A DNA stretch of 64,000 bases, from contig CANNZV010001605.1 of NCBI GenBank assembly GCA_947561585.1, forward strand, positions 1-64,000. The letters run 5' to 3'. The stretch comes from Caprella mutica (lineage: Eukaryota > Arthropoda > Malacostraca > Amphipoda > Caprellidae). The notes below the pieces were generated by a model. The model did no database searches and was not told where the DNA came from. It was given only the letters and a program-made list of their open reading frames with translations. Position numbers and translations under genes: made by a program. Below are positions 34,901 to 42,999 of this stretch, piece by piece. Position 1 is the stretch's first letter. Every line of letters begins with the position of its first letter.

Positions 34901-35845
34901 TTCAAAGTTTACGTATTGAAAAAGTTAATATTAATTCCTTTTTAACATGAAACTGCACATGTGATCCTACAACAATGGTTTGATGAGGTGTGGAACCAAA
35001 TTCCCCGTGATGAAAATCTCTCAATGTAAAAGAGGCAATAATCTCCCTGTCTTTAAACCCTCTGCAATAATTCCCCCTCCCCATTAAAAACTTCCTGGTT
35101 AAAAAACATGTAAAAGAAGCCTCCGGTCAAAAACCACCACTTTTACAAGAAGTTAAAATACCAAATTCTAAATGAAATTAATTTACAATAAATACTATAT
35201 GACATCATCTTTCAACTAATATCGCTGTTGTGTTGGCGTTAGGGAAGAAAATCAGCTTGAAATGGAAAATCTAAATAACACAACCTTTCTTTCTGCTATT
35301 TTGTACCTACGCTGAAATGTAATTTATGATTGTCTTTATAATTATTTTTTTTACATGTTTTAAACGCCCAATAATAACCTGAAGAGGTTACCTGGAAGGG
35401 CTCAGAGATTAGATTTGATTACAAATGCATATTTTAGTTCTTATCATGTTATCTCACCTTAGATATTAGGAAACATAGCTTTTTTAATGTACTCAATCTA
35501 TTTTCTGAATAAAGTTATTCTTATTCTTATGTTTAGTGAAAAATTTAAAGCTTGTGTTTAGCCAGCAAAAGGTTTAATTCAATACAGTGAAAGTGCCAGT
35601 TACCTAGTATTATATATAATATTACTAAATGACTAATAACAATAACTAACCAAAGCTAACCCGTAAAGTGGGATGGAATATACCTAGGGTGGAATATACC
35701 GGGGTGGAATATACCGGGTGGAATTTACCGGGGTAGAATATACCGGTCATCAAATAGTTCAGTATAATTTTTTTCAGATCAAAGAGCGGAAGAAGAAATA
35801 CATGAATTGATTGATACAGAAGATGGGATAGATGATGAACTATAA
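10743..35845 (+). CDS. SLC17-type (sialin / phosphate cotransporter-like) MFS transporter, 10 exons, first exon missing
   Basis: Exons 10743-10942, 11212-11445, 12137-12224, 12316-12545, 12739-12882, 15757-15889, 24036-24150, 33375-33501, 34305-34425 and 35778-35845 join in one frame with GT-AG borders and matching phases, giving 485 residues plus TAA. SLC17 proteins are 12-helix major facilitators moving organic anions, glutamate or phosphate with H+ or Na+. Seen here: a TM1 arginine in NSMRGNLSV (R23 of the partial protein), a TM1-2 loop with N-glycosylation sequons (N60, N61, N64), GGVVAVKYGGK (95-105), RFLMGISEG (137-145), WATPEERS, WNY near the end, and an acidic tail. Typical length is about 480-560, so only a short N-terminal exon is missing; it must end in phase 1 and was not found. 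Substrate cannot be inferred. The gene looks intact. Confidence 0.93.
11212..11445 (+). CDS. Transporter exon B: TM2, TM3 and start of TM4
   Basis: Acceptor TTTACAG, donor GAG|GTAATT, both phase 0. It holds GGVVAVKYGGKLVMG, the SLC17 form of the MFS loop 2-3 motif, and RFLMGISE in TM4. The open frame runs a few codons into the intron. Confidence 0.93.
11468..12005. mobile_element. Pogo/mariner-like non-autonomous element in intron 2
   Basis: The ends are imperfect inverted repeats: CCAGTAGAACTATTATATAA on the left, and the complement of CAGCGCAACTCCTCTATGAT on the right. Similar CAGTAGAACTCC…TATAGTGAA words occur near 362, 19801, 20715 and 33950, and resemble pogo/Tigger termini. A younger MITE is nested at 11714-11898. 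Confidence 0.55.
11714..11898. mobile_element. Tc1/mariner-type MITE (185 bp)
   Basis: TIRs of about 32 bp starting CAGYGTGTCCGCAAAAAATG and ending GGATACATTTTTTGCGGACA(C)…CTG, with one mismatch between arms, flanked by TA on both sides. The short AT-rich centre cannot code. Near-identical arms suggest a young insertion. Confidence 0.92.
12137..12224 (+). CDS. Transporter exon C: loop with ERS motif
   Basis: Acceptor TTATAG, donor TCAG|GTATAC (phase 1). It encodes GVVTPSVFNLVSNWATPEER and on to SAYSG, matching the SLC17 stretch EGxxxPxxxxxxxxWxPxxERS. Confidence 0.92.
12316..12545 (+). CDS. Transporter exon D: TM5, TM6 and central loop
   Basis: Acceptor TTTTTCAG, donor CAA|GTGAGG. Motifs are GGWPSIFYLSGGFGIIW and DTPEAHPKIS, corresponding to the family's gWxxxFYxxG and sPxxHPxIS. 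It ends in a basic cytoplasmic segment. Confidence 0.93.
12739..12882 (+). CDS. Transporter exon E: TM7
   Basis: Acceptor ACTTTCAG, donor AAG|GTACAG. It encodes SIPYRSILTSTPFWGLVP and FCFYLLLTEVPSFF, matching the family's PxxSILTSxPxW and FYLLLTxxPxY. Confidence 0.93.
12883..14334. other. Intron 5, first part; nothing coding recognised
   Basis: AT-rich intron sequence. It holds two small stem-loops: GTCCGATAGAAC/GTTCGGAC near 13389-13415, and a 12-bp stem CTGTGATTGGGT/ACCCAATCACAG at 14093-14124. Confidence 0.5.
14335..14684. mobile_element. ATTCCCTCGATATCGAGGGGA repeat family, copy 1
   Basis: A block of about 340 bp dense in the palindromic words CCCTCGATAT and ATCGAGGGGA. The same blocks in the same order occur at 25907-26230, including TTCCGGGGAAATTCCCTGGG and CCCCAAATGATAT. 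Related words occur in the 57-bp tandems. No TIRs were resolved. Confidence 0.75.
14685..15410 (+). mobile_element. Half copy of the 16-bp-minisatellite element
   Basis: An array of TCTCTGGTTATCATTT (14685-14890) is followed by the body and end seen also at 53830-55492 and, inverted, at 29188-29720. Shared blocks include TTATCGAACAGTTCCACATT, CTTTCGTATCCTGCTAAAG and a terminal AAGTGTGAAG. The left half is absent; the array abuts the previous family directly. Confidence 0.8.
15757..15889 (+). CDS. Transporter exon F: TM8
   Basis: Acceptor TTATACAG, donor T|GTAAGT (phase 1). NGTLSCLPYAACWIVTSFYS then NVRRLS fits the family's GxLSALPYxxMWI…NVRKL. It follows a 2.9 kb intron with two repeat insertions. 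Confidence 0.92.
15991..19578. mobile_element. 3.6 kb segment bounded by inverted GGCGAAAGTGTTTTC arrays
   Basis: The left array (15991-16108, starting ACCGGT) has CCGAAAACACTTTCGCC units. The right array (19497-19572) has the inverted motif and stops at CCTAGA (19573-19578). The unique flanks do not clearly pair, so a single element is not proven. It lies in intron 6. Confidence 0.6.
16300..19000 (+). repeat. Degenerate ~110-bp repeats with GGTCAAGGTCATTTATAACT
   Basis: Two clusters (16320-16720 and 18480-19000) contain repeated blocks: AACTCAAAAAGTATTCAACC, then CCTGAAATTT, a GGGACGATTGGTCAAT-like block, then TTTTGGGAGCGATCGGGTCA. The DNA between (16800-18460) includes mildly GC-rich stretches with broken frames that were not recognised. 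Confidence 0.7.
20095..21062 (+). mobile_element. ACAATTGGGCCC-type element, copy 2
   Basis: It starts CACCGACAAAAACAATTGAG and shares with 33530-34257 the blocks GACACAATRAAGAAGTG, TATAGTAGTTTAAAA and GCAATGGTCTTYAATTAA. A CCTAACTCATTCACTATACA block marks a pogo-like segment in both copies. The terminal array is nearly lost here. Confidence 0.7.
21063..23074. mobile_element. 2 kb TIR element carrying the GGTGGCTCAATAT array
   Basis: Imperfect inverted ends: left AACGCGGGTAATTCCCCGCA, right the complement of AACGCTGGCATTGCCCGCAC. Inside both ends lie scattered GCGGGATAATGCCC-like words (21420-21480, 22770-22870). A 22-bp repeat with CATACAGTGTGTAG (21545-21640) and the large array 21830-22615 fill the middle. 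It sits in intron 6. Confidence 0.65.
21830..22615. repeat. Minisatellite (AATATTATATTTTCAGGTGGCTC)n
   Basis: Two unit lengths alternate: a 23-bp GGTGGCTCAATATTATATTTTCA and a 16-bp GGTGGCTCAATATTCA. Most units place TTTTCAG|G or TTCCAG|G on the sense strand of the surrounding gene. The three long plus-strand frames are repeat artefacts. Confidence 0.95.
22616..24035. other. Intron 6 remainder
   Basis: Right part of the 2 kb element and its outer array. AT-rich sequence with a TATAGTGTATAGTG block near 23670 follows, then the acceptor of exon G. No other gene was recognised. Confidence 0.5.
24036..24150 (+). CDS. Transporter exon G: TM9-TM10
   Basis: Acceptor CTTCACAG, donor GG|GTAAGT (phase 2). 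It encodes GYVPAVCFIAVCFVGCNS and AEGITGSQYSG; the family shows PAxxLxxxxYxGC and GxxGxxYSG. It lies between introns of 8.1 and 9.2 kb. An open frame at 24055-24261 is in the wrong phase. Confidence 0.92.
24257..24440. repeat. ~27-bp minisatellite GCCAGTGTGTAATTTTGCCA
   Basis: About six units of TTTTGCCAGTGTGTAATTTT plus AGGCAGA. It begins directly after TCTAGG (24257-24262). A degenerate partner may lie near 46376-46427. The minus-strand frame is an artefact. Confidence 0.85.
24931..25515 (-). mobile_element. Second copy of the right half of the CCGAAAAC-family element
   Basis: The reverse complement matches about 5860-6440, including the shared outer GGGTCTAGGCTGATTTT border, the CCGAAAAC array and blocks such as GTGTCACTTGCATG. 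It begins at TCTAGG (24931-24936). It lies in intron 7. Confidence 0.8.
25534..25905 (+). mobile_element. Partial copy of the CGTGGACGAAATGTCC-family element interior
   Basis: It starts TCTAGGACAT as at 9499. Then 25740-25905 matches 9880-10035 through CAATAGAGGTAAA, ATGGAACAATCCRATAACA and TATCTAGCWAATT. It is cut at 25905 by the next repeat family. Confidence 0.6.
25907..26230. mobile_element. ATTCCCTCGATATC repeat family, copy 2
   Basis: It matches 14340-14670 block by block, from TTCCCGGGATATTTCGGGGA through GGGATATCCCCAAATGATAT to GGAATATTCCCTGAAT. Confidence 0.75.
26270..26720 (-). mobile_element. SINE body (head deleted) plus 57-bp tandem repeat
   Basis: 26270-26400 matches 1410-1606 but lacks almost all of the tRNA-like head. 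26395-26510 matches 1612-1735 closely (ACTTTATGCAATATGATAAC). 26520-26720 is the same 57-bp tandem as at 1735-1895. Confidence 0.75.
26745..28350. repeat. 18-bp satellite (GGATTGGTAGTAAGGTAA), about 89 units
   Basis: A very homogeneous array with variants AAGGGAA, AATGTAA and TTAGGGA. The 553- and 432-residue minus-strand frames (TTNPYL and LLPILT repeats) exist because 18 is divisible by three. On the sense strand of the host gene most units contain AAG|GTAAGG, a near-consensus 5' splice site. It lies in intron 7. Confidence 0.95.
28391..28496. repeat. CCGAAAAC-type array fragment
   Basis: Units such as TTTCGGCAAATTTATC and GGTTTGCCGAATTCGGGTTC. It ends at CCGGATACC (28488-28496), the complement of the word that starts the array at 5417. 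It abuts the 18-bp satellite. Confidence 0.75.
28763..28852. mobile_element. 90-bp hairpin MITE
   Basis: Left GCCGTACACACGTAGGGTTT pairs with right AAATCCCTATGTGTGTACGGC. The short centre has no coding potential. Target duplication was not resolved. Confidence 0.75.
29111..33334. mobile_element. 4.2 kb mariner-like TIR element filled with a 16-bp minisatellite
   Basis: The outer ends pair: left AAGTGACCCACAAAAAAGTG, right the complement of TACAGGGTGACCTACAAAAA, resembling mariner termini. A second paired block follows (CACACTTGGGTTTCTCATCG with its right-end counterpart ending AAGTGTGAAGAGGGCC). The interior left body is followed by 3.4 kb of minisatellite. No transposase was found. It ends about 40 bp before transporter exon H. 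Confidence 0.8.
29720..33140. repeat. 16-bp minisatellite (AACCAGAGAAAATGAT)n, about 210 units
   Basis: A heterogeneous array with many one-base indels, unlike the homogeneous 15- and 18-bp satellites. Internal duplications are visible, for example 31030-31290 against 31325-31590. A short unique insert lies at about 31820-31875. The overlapping minus-strand frames are repeat artefacts. Confidence 0.95.
33375..33501 (+). CDS. Transporter exon H: TM10-TM11
   Basis: Acceptor CATTTCAG, donor AAT|GTAAGT. FSSSFVDLSPRYSSILQGVS matches the family's NHxDLxPxYxGxLxGxxN with Asn-His replaced by Ser-Phe. It starts about 40 bp after the right end of a 4.2 kb transposon. Confidence 0.92.
33530..34257. mobile_element. 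ACAATTGGGCCC-type element, copy 3 (complete)
   Basis: It starts with GACAATTAGACC and CAGTTGGGCCCCACGATAAT units and ends with inverted GGAGCCCAATTATC and GGCTCAATTGTCGG units. The interior matches the copies at 20095 and 1-420. It lies in intron 8. No coding potential. Confidence 0.8.
34305..34425 (+). CDS. Transporter exon I: TM12
   Basis: Acceptor CTTGAAG has a weak pyrimidine tract; donor ACAG|GTTAAC. It encodes GWQYGFILCAAIYVVATTIY then VQPWNY, matching the family's WxxxFxIAAxIYxxGxxxY and the VQPWN end. Confidence 0.9.
34598..35747. mobile_element. Minisatellite-ended element, GGTATATTCCACCCC family
   Basis: Left array 34598-34703 (GGTATATTCCACCCC) and right array 35668-35747 (GGGTGGAATATACC) are inverted. 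The right array ends at ACCGGT (35742-35747). The interior of about 950 bp has no convincing frame. It lies wholly in the last intron of the transporter. Confidence 0.8.
35778..35845 (+). CDS. Transporter exon J: acidic C-terminal tail and stop
   Basis: Acceptor TTTTTCAG. It encodes DQRAEEEIHELIDTEDG and a short acidic end, then TAA (35843-35845). EIHELI fits the acidic dileucine pattern [DE]xxxL[LI] used for endolysosomal or vesicle sorting; this role is inferred. Confidence 0.85.
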
Positions 35846-35874
35846 TATTTTAAAATAGTAAAAGGTTAATTAGG

Positions 35875-35880
35875 AATAAA
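35875..35880 (+). terminator. Candidate polyadenylation signal
   Basis: AATAAA 30 bp after the transporter stop codon. A later AATAAA near 36450 is an alternative. Confidence 0.5.
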
Positions 35881-36914
35881 AGTTCAAATTATTTTCTTCT
35901 CTAAAAGTACAATATGTGTAAAACAAGGAGTTATTAATTTGTTGCAACTTCCAATATATAGGAACATCTTGCATGAATTTTCATTTTACATACTCGATAA
36001 TCTGTCGTCTTAATTTGATAATCTGCTTTGGTATGTTTTTTATGCAACCAATTTATGTTATTAATTTATTTTGAGAGAATTTGTCGAAATAGAGTGGTTA
36101 ATTTTTGTATATGTTGAAAAGTATAAGCAAGGTCCATTTTTGCTGGAGTGAATTACTATTTTATAGTATAGTTTTTAAATTAATGTGTAATTGTGTATTT
36201 CTTTGATAAAATTCTTTAGTCAAATTTAAAATACATTATAGTATAAAATTATATATTTAAATTAATAAGATAATTCTTTACTGCAATACGATATACTAAT
36301 AAATAAAAATACGAAATACTTTTCCTTGTTAATCAATGAATTCTATGTATAATAATCGTTTTAAAACTAGTCAATTTAAACGATATACTCCAATCATTAT
36401 AATTATTTCAAATTATTATATGATACATCGAAAGTGTTACAATTATTCCAATAAATCGTTTCAGCATGTCATATATATATTATATATAATTGCCTAAACT
36501 TCCTGGAGGACATTCAACTCTCAAACCGTGAAAAAATCTAAAAAATTATCATTTTTTTTTATTTCATAAATAGATATGTAATATCCTCCTTGTTGTTTGT
36601 GGGAAATATCAGAGTCCTAGTGAAACTATAACCGACTGGGGGTGAGAGAAAGGGAGGGGGGAGAGGCGAGGGTTTGCACACTCCCTATCAGCCACTGAAA
36701 ATTCGTAAAAATTATTTATCTCGCCATATATGGTATATTTTATATTACTCAGAACTCACACAAAATCATTGGCAACATTAACAATACGCCTCAGTTGCCC
36801 ATCATATCTTACTCGGGAGAGATGCTATGTATCAGAGCATAGCTATCAAACACAGCAACTTTGAATGCTTTATTTCTGGCACTTCTGAAAAATGATCAAT
36901 TTTTGTATTCATAA
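35881..36914. other. Downstream of the transporter; no gene recognised
   Basis: AT-rich probable 3' flank. A purine-rich stretch with GAGAGAAAGGGAGGGGGG lies near 36645-36675. Confidence 0.45.
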
Positions 36915-37190
36915 GCCGAAGGCTTTTACAATTTTGAAGTTACAGCATTAAGGTTTATTGCATTCGACTTTCCAAGAATTTCTCTACATCTGTCTAGACT
37001 ATTTTTTTGATTTTCGAATTATTTTTCGAAATAGTAAATTTTAAAATAAATTCTTCGCGAAAAAAACTAATAATTCGAAAAACAACTCGAAAATCGAAAA
37101 TATCGCGATAGGGAGTTGTGAAGAATTTTTTGGAGAATCGAATGAATAAATCCCCAATGCAGTAGCTTCAAAATTATAGAAGCCTTAGCG
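36915..37190. repeat. Degenerate fold-back repeat
   Basis: GGCTTTTACAATTTTGAAGT on the left pairs imperfectly with the complement of CTTCAAAATTATAGAAGCC on the right. The arms continue through GCATTCGACTTTCC, and the centre is a TTCGAA-rich stretch. Confidence 0.7.
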
Positions 37191-37660
37191 TTTTTTTGCA
37201 AAACAGTTCGAAATTTGAATAACTCGTTTTCTATGGGTCTAATCGAAAAAATGCCACGAATAAAAACGATAGAGAATTCAATTTAATATTGGAATGCTAG
37301 GTTTCAGAACCATTGCATCATTAATAAAAAATATTTTCAAAAAACGTAAAATTATCCATGAGGACAACTAGCAAACTTCATAGTTTACTGTTTGCAGTCC
37401 AATTCCGTAAAAACTAAGGGAGTGTACTAATGCAAATTATTATTTTCAGCAACAATAAATCTCGTACATAGTGTATGACATAACTCTTTTGAATATTTAG
37501 CTATTACAATTATCAATCTACCTGTGTTAGAAACTCATAATATCCATCCAAAGCGCTGATTATTAATTAACAGAGACTTTACCTAAAACAATTAAAACTC
37601 GAATACTTCGAGTAAATGTGGATGTACAAGTACGGCTCTCCCCACATTTCGATAATTCAC

Positions 37661-39168
37661 ACAGAGAACGGTTTTGTTAAATTTACAAAACGTATTTTGT
37701 CGATAACATTTGGTTATGGTAATGGGAAATTTTTTGTTATTTTAACCATCAATTGAGTTAAATCAGCAATAAAATATTGTTCAAAGATTTCTTCACTACA
37801 ACAAAATATTTTTTTAAGTTAACAGTACAATTTTTGTTATGGATTATTGTTAAGGTTACTAAAAAAGTTTTGTTCATATTAACATATTGCTGTGATGGCA
37901 ATACAATATTGTTAAATGTTTTCTTATTTATAACAAAATGTTTTTGTAGTAGTAACTTGAAAAATTTAGTTAAAATATTACATTATTGTTTAACAAAATA
38001 CCTTTGTTTTTATAAATAATAATTTTGCTACAATAATATTATATTTTTGTTGATATATTTTTTACTATTAACAAAATTATATTGTCAGTAATAATAATTG
38101 TCTGCTATTTCTTTTTTGTTATTACGCTACATATAAATTTTAAGTTACCACAATATGTATTCATTGTTCGTACTGAATCAATATATATATAAATTTATAC
38201 GTGTTTCTTGAGTGCTATTTTGTATCAATATTTCTACGTCTGTCCCACGCGTGATGTCCCTCGTCTGTTTTACGCGGAAAAAAAGTAATACATTGAGTCG
38301 TGGTGCAAATCTTAATGGTAAAAATATTGATACATATTGCAGCAAGTTAATTCTGAAGCCTTATTTACGTATCATAACTACGTAAGTAATGTTAAACACT
38401 AGTAGGTATCTATGTAGGTATTGATTGATAAAACATAGTAAGAAACTAGGTAGGTAGGTGGGAATTGATAAATATTAATAGATAGCTATTATAAAAATAT
38501 TCAATTGAAATGTTTCATTGCTTGTTATTATAAAAAAAAAAGATACGAGATCAATAGAATATTAAATAATATTCATTTATAATAATTTTAATTGGCATGC
38601 GTGTTTTCATATTGGTTATACTTCATTCCAATACTACTTCTACCATGTCCAGGATGGCTAAGAGGTTAGCGCCGCAGACTGGAGATTGGAGATCGTCGGT
38701 TCGATTCCAGGATACACCACTTCATTTCTATGTTTATTTCTTCCCATTTAATTTGTATATAACAACTTGTAGCATTAAACTAATTAATATACAGCCAAAT
38801 TTACCTATACACTATATGCAATATAATAAGAAATAGTAATTAAAACAGCATAATCCATTTTTTCAGTTAGATAACTAGAATATTTTGTTGTTACAAAAAA
38901 TTATTTGTGTTGCTTTAAATATACTTTTTGTTGACATAACAAAATACATTTTTTGGAGTAACAGTATCGTAATGTTACTATAACTAATAAGCTCTAGTTA
39001 CTGTTACCTTAAAAATTCTAGTGTAACTATAGCAAAATAACCTTAACAAAAAATTATATTTACTGTAACAAAATTATTTTGATGGCTCATAGCTGACTAA
39101 TTTATTTTGTTGATACAACCAAAAACCTACTTTTTTTGTTGTATCAACAAAACTGTTCTCTCTGTGTT
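37661..39168. mobile_element. 1.5 kb TIR element with dense TAACAAAAT motifs
   Basis: The ends are CACAGAGAACGGTTTTGTT and the complement of AACAAAACTGTTCTCTCTGTG. Both halves are filled with TAACAAAAT/ATTTTGTTA words at irregular spacing. A SINE is inserted at 38643-38850. The frame at 37777-38019 is compositional. Superfamily not assigned. Confidence 0.75.
38643..38850 (+). mobile_element. tRNA-derived SINE, copy 2
   Basis: Head TCCAGGATGGCTAAGAGG has an A-box-like segment, followed by a B-box-like GGTTCGATTCC. The body matches copy 1 (ACTTCATTTCT, CATTTAATTTGTATATAACA). It is inserted in the TIR element. The frame at 38597-38836 is not a gene. Confidence 0.85.
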
Positions 39169-40105
39169 CTAATAACAATCCATATATTCACTGAACTGTG
39201 TATTTTTATAACAGCTAACGCGTGTTTCAAATCCATTTTAAAATTAAGGCATCTTCAATTAAAAGTAGCGTCATTTTCTAAAAAAAATATTGCCAAATAA
39301 TCATTGGATGGATATCTTTCAACTATTTAGTTGTTTGAGCACACTAATTTAATGCAATCTTACTATAAAAATTATCCTTATCCTATAATATTGATAATTA
39401 TATTCTTTAATGCAGTGCACTTCGGACTATCTAATTACTAGGGTATTTAGTGCTGTCTCCATAGATGTCAGTTTTTGAACTTCAGAACCAATTCATAAAT
39501 CAGTGATTTGGTTGAGAGGCTTCATCAGTGATGGGTAACTGTTCTAATTATTATACTGAATTAAAGATAGTTCTGTGACATGAACAAGATTAACTGAACA
39601 CTTTATCAGTTAAGGGAAACTGCTCTAATTTCGATAGTGGGCAAAAAATATACCTTTTTCTTGCAAGATTGAAAATGCTGAACCGTCCAGGAACTCGTGA
39701 CTTCCCCAACATTGAAATGAAAGAATCTAGCATAACGTATTCAGACACTTATCAAGACTCGCAGTAATCGGAACATAGGTCATGGTAGGTCAATTAGAAA
39801 TTTCTAAAGGTCAGATTGGTTGAGTTCCTGTGTTAACAGCTACAATCCGAGTACTGAGAGTGCCTGAGTACGAAATGGTTCCCCAAACAGTCATATTAAT
39901 CTCATAAATTTAAATAATTAACAAGGGTACTTAGAAAAACTGAAATATATCTGGATAAGTAAAAATGATTATTTTTCATTTTATTCTGCTTTTATTTGGC
40001 GAATTATAATTTAATAAAATATATATTCAGTAAGGCTTCTCATTAATAATAAAATTTTACGACGAAAGAGTAAAAATAAATACGTGCTCTGAATGTTTAA
40101 CCAGT
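39169..40105. other. No gene recognised
   Basis: AT-rich. A loose duplication near 39520-39640 shares GGGAAACTG or GGGTAACTG and TCTAATT blocks. Confidence 0.4.
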
Positions 40106-40250
40106 GAGAAAAGAGGATAAATTACATATTACCGACCAACCCCCTTTGATTTTTTTCAAATATGGAATGGCAAATTATAATTTTGAAAAGAGGGTAAATT
40201 ACACATTACCGATCAAACCCTTTGATTTATGTGAAATTTTGCATTGTAAA
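40106..40250. repeat. Two-copy ~78-bp tandem duplication
   Basis: Each copy has GAAAAGAGGRTAAATTACA, ATTACCGAYCAA and CCCTTTGATTT. It lies directly left of the long-TIR element. The frame at 40104-40334 is probably spurious. Confidence 0.75.
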
Positions 40251-42999
40251 TTGTTATTTAAAGTAAGAATCAGACAATCATCGTATTATTTCTTACCTTG
40301 TCTTAAAGAGAAAAGGTGCATAGTACCTACTTAAACGGAAATCACAAGTCTGCCCTCCGTCATTGTCAAATAGGGTAAAGAAACTATCTAACAATTTGAG
40401 AAATTAATGAATCACATCGGCTAAAGGATCTATCTACCACTCAGACATTGTACTCACTAATGTTAGATAGATACTTTTCCCTAATCTTTATTTGTTATCT
40501 CCACTTTTATCCATAAATTCTTTACTCATACAATCTCCTCTTCCATCTTGCTTCTATTTTTTTTCTCAGCCAATTATATCTTAAATATTATGGATTTGTA
40601 CTACAAAATATCCACTACATTATATAGAAAAAAACACTTCGCATGATAATAATATTAAATTAATATAACACATACTTCGTAACAAATTGACATAGTTTAC
40701 CATAGTCACTTATCGTTTTCTGTTAATGTTACAAATAGAAAACCTTTTGATCATAAACCCTAATATTTATGCAAGCAAATGGTAATAGAGTTGTTACCCT
40801 GTATATCTCGTAACATCTTTTGTGTCTTCGTTTTATAAAATAAATTAATGTAAATAAAGTAACAAATTATAAAGATTTGATGCAGTAAAAGGTTATTATA
40901 TATTTTTTTTTCTGTTGGCATAACCAAAAAATATCCTAAATAGTTCTATAACTTCTATTCTACAGTTGAAATTATAGTGGAGAACCACTCCGAAATCTTC
41001 TATTAGCCCATCATTATTTCCTCCATGGACGAATATAGTTTTTATTGAATATTAAAATATATTATATAAACTTTTGAAAATGTGAATTTACAGAAAAATA
41101 TATTTTTATTTATTGTTGTAGTATAATTTCTTACATTTTTTTAAATAAAACTTGATAATACGAACGTAAACTTAATGAGTATGCAACTTTACACAATATT
41201 ATTTTTCATACATAGTTGAGCTATATATTTTTATCAAGTTGTAGCGTTTGGAATTAACTAAAATATCTGAGAAAACCACCATTCTAAAATGGATTGTAAA
41301 TTATTTAGTCTATATACCGATCCCACCCTATTGATTCTAGTATAATAATAACAAATGATACATTCTCTACCTGTGTAATGAAGAGGATTTCGAAACTCTG
41401 ATAACTTTCAGAGTTCCGACTGAAGACTAAGAAGTTATAAACTATTAAAATTCTCTGTGGTAAGGCCTTTAACACATTGGACAGGGTTTTTAGACTTACG
41501 AGTTAATGATCCTAGGATATATTCACTATACACTATATAGACTTGTAATTGTGAACCTAGTGTTAGTTAGTAATTGTGAGTACACAGTCCAGTTCAGTAT
41601 ACCTCAGTGTTTAACCCTAATGAGTTTGACGTGTTTTTTGTATCACATACCCAAACCTTCCCATTCATTCTGATAGTCATGGATGAAGCCCTTCTCAGGC
41701 TCGTCGACCCTTCCACCACCTGTATTCTCTACTAAAAACATTTATTAGACTCCTTCGTATTGTGTAAAATGTCTGTGTTCAAGTTAATAAGAAAATACAA
41801 TACCTTTTATTAGTAGACCAACTCATCATTATACCCCGTTCATTAATTTTAGGATTTTTAGGATTTTAGGATTCTTATAAAATCAAATCTGCTTAAAAAG
41901 AAATTTGAGTTTTTAAATTTTAACTGATACGATTGAATTTCAATTTTGAAAATAAGACAATAAGGATTCAGATGGTTCAATGACAACTCAGTACAACAAT
42001 TTGCTGATATTTATATTGTAGTTTTTCGAAAATATTCACAATGTCTTCTAAGATGTATCTAGTTTGTATATGTATTGTCAGGGAAACAATTTATGGATAC
42101 AGTTAGAATATTAATAGCAAAAACCGTGGATTTTTCAGTCAATATTTTGAGATATGGCATCGTCGCTTAGGATAAGCCCCGCCTTTTTGTAGTAACTGGA
42201 AAAGATGCCAATGAGTTAATAGTAAATGACAATAAAGATACCAATTAATTAATTTTAATTGAATATTCAAAGATGGTATCAATTAAATTATGTCATAGTA
42301 ATATACAAACTTAACAGTTCGATTTAAGTAATTAAAACTATTAATCTTACGATGAAATATCGATATCTATTATTGCTTCGCTGAATTATAATACTTGGTG
42401 TTTATTTCTCATATAGTTTAAACATGTGTGTAACTACGGTAACAGCCACTTCATAATCTGGTAAACATGTGGTTACCCTGATCTAGACCTGTGTAGCAAC
42501 ACATTAAATAATGTATCTAATTATGATAGAAATAAATGAATCTATGTTTTCATTCATTTATTGTCATTGAATTGATTTTCGATTCATCTTCATTCTTTTG
42601 TTTCTATATAAGTAAAAAAAATAGCTTCTGCGTAACACAACAAATTGTTTGTCATTCTTAAATTTAATTAATAATTGGCTGAGAATAAAATAATAGAAGC
42701 AAGATGGAAGAGGAGATTGTATGAGTAAAGAATTTATGGATAAAAGTGGAGATAACAAATAAAGATTAGGGAAAAGTATCTATCTAACATTAGTGAGTAC
42801 AATGTCTGAGTGGTAGATATATCCTTTAGCCGATGTGATTCATTAATTTCTCAAATTGTTAGATAGTTTCTTTACCCTATTTGACAATGACGGAGCAGTC
42901 TTGTGTTTTCCGTTAAAATACGATGCACCTTTTCTCTTTACGACAAGGTAAGAAATAATACGATGATTTTCGGATTCTTACTTCTTAATTTAAATAACG
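40250..42999. mobile_element. 2.75 kb element with ~350-bp terminal inverted repeats
   Basis: 40250-40600 and 42660-42999 are inverted and closely similar over their length. Shared blocks include ATCATCGTATTATTTCTTAC, AATTTGAGAAATTAATGAAT (inverted) and GAAGAGGAGATTGTATGAGT. The interior of 2.06 kb is AT-rich without a transposase frame. It is a non-autonomous long-TIR DNA element; the arms suggest fairly recent activity. Confidence 0.85.

Noticed and set aside
38645..38718. tRNA gene on the plus strand
   Set aside because: Same reason; it is the head of SINE copy 2.
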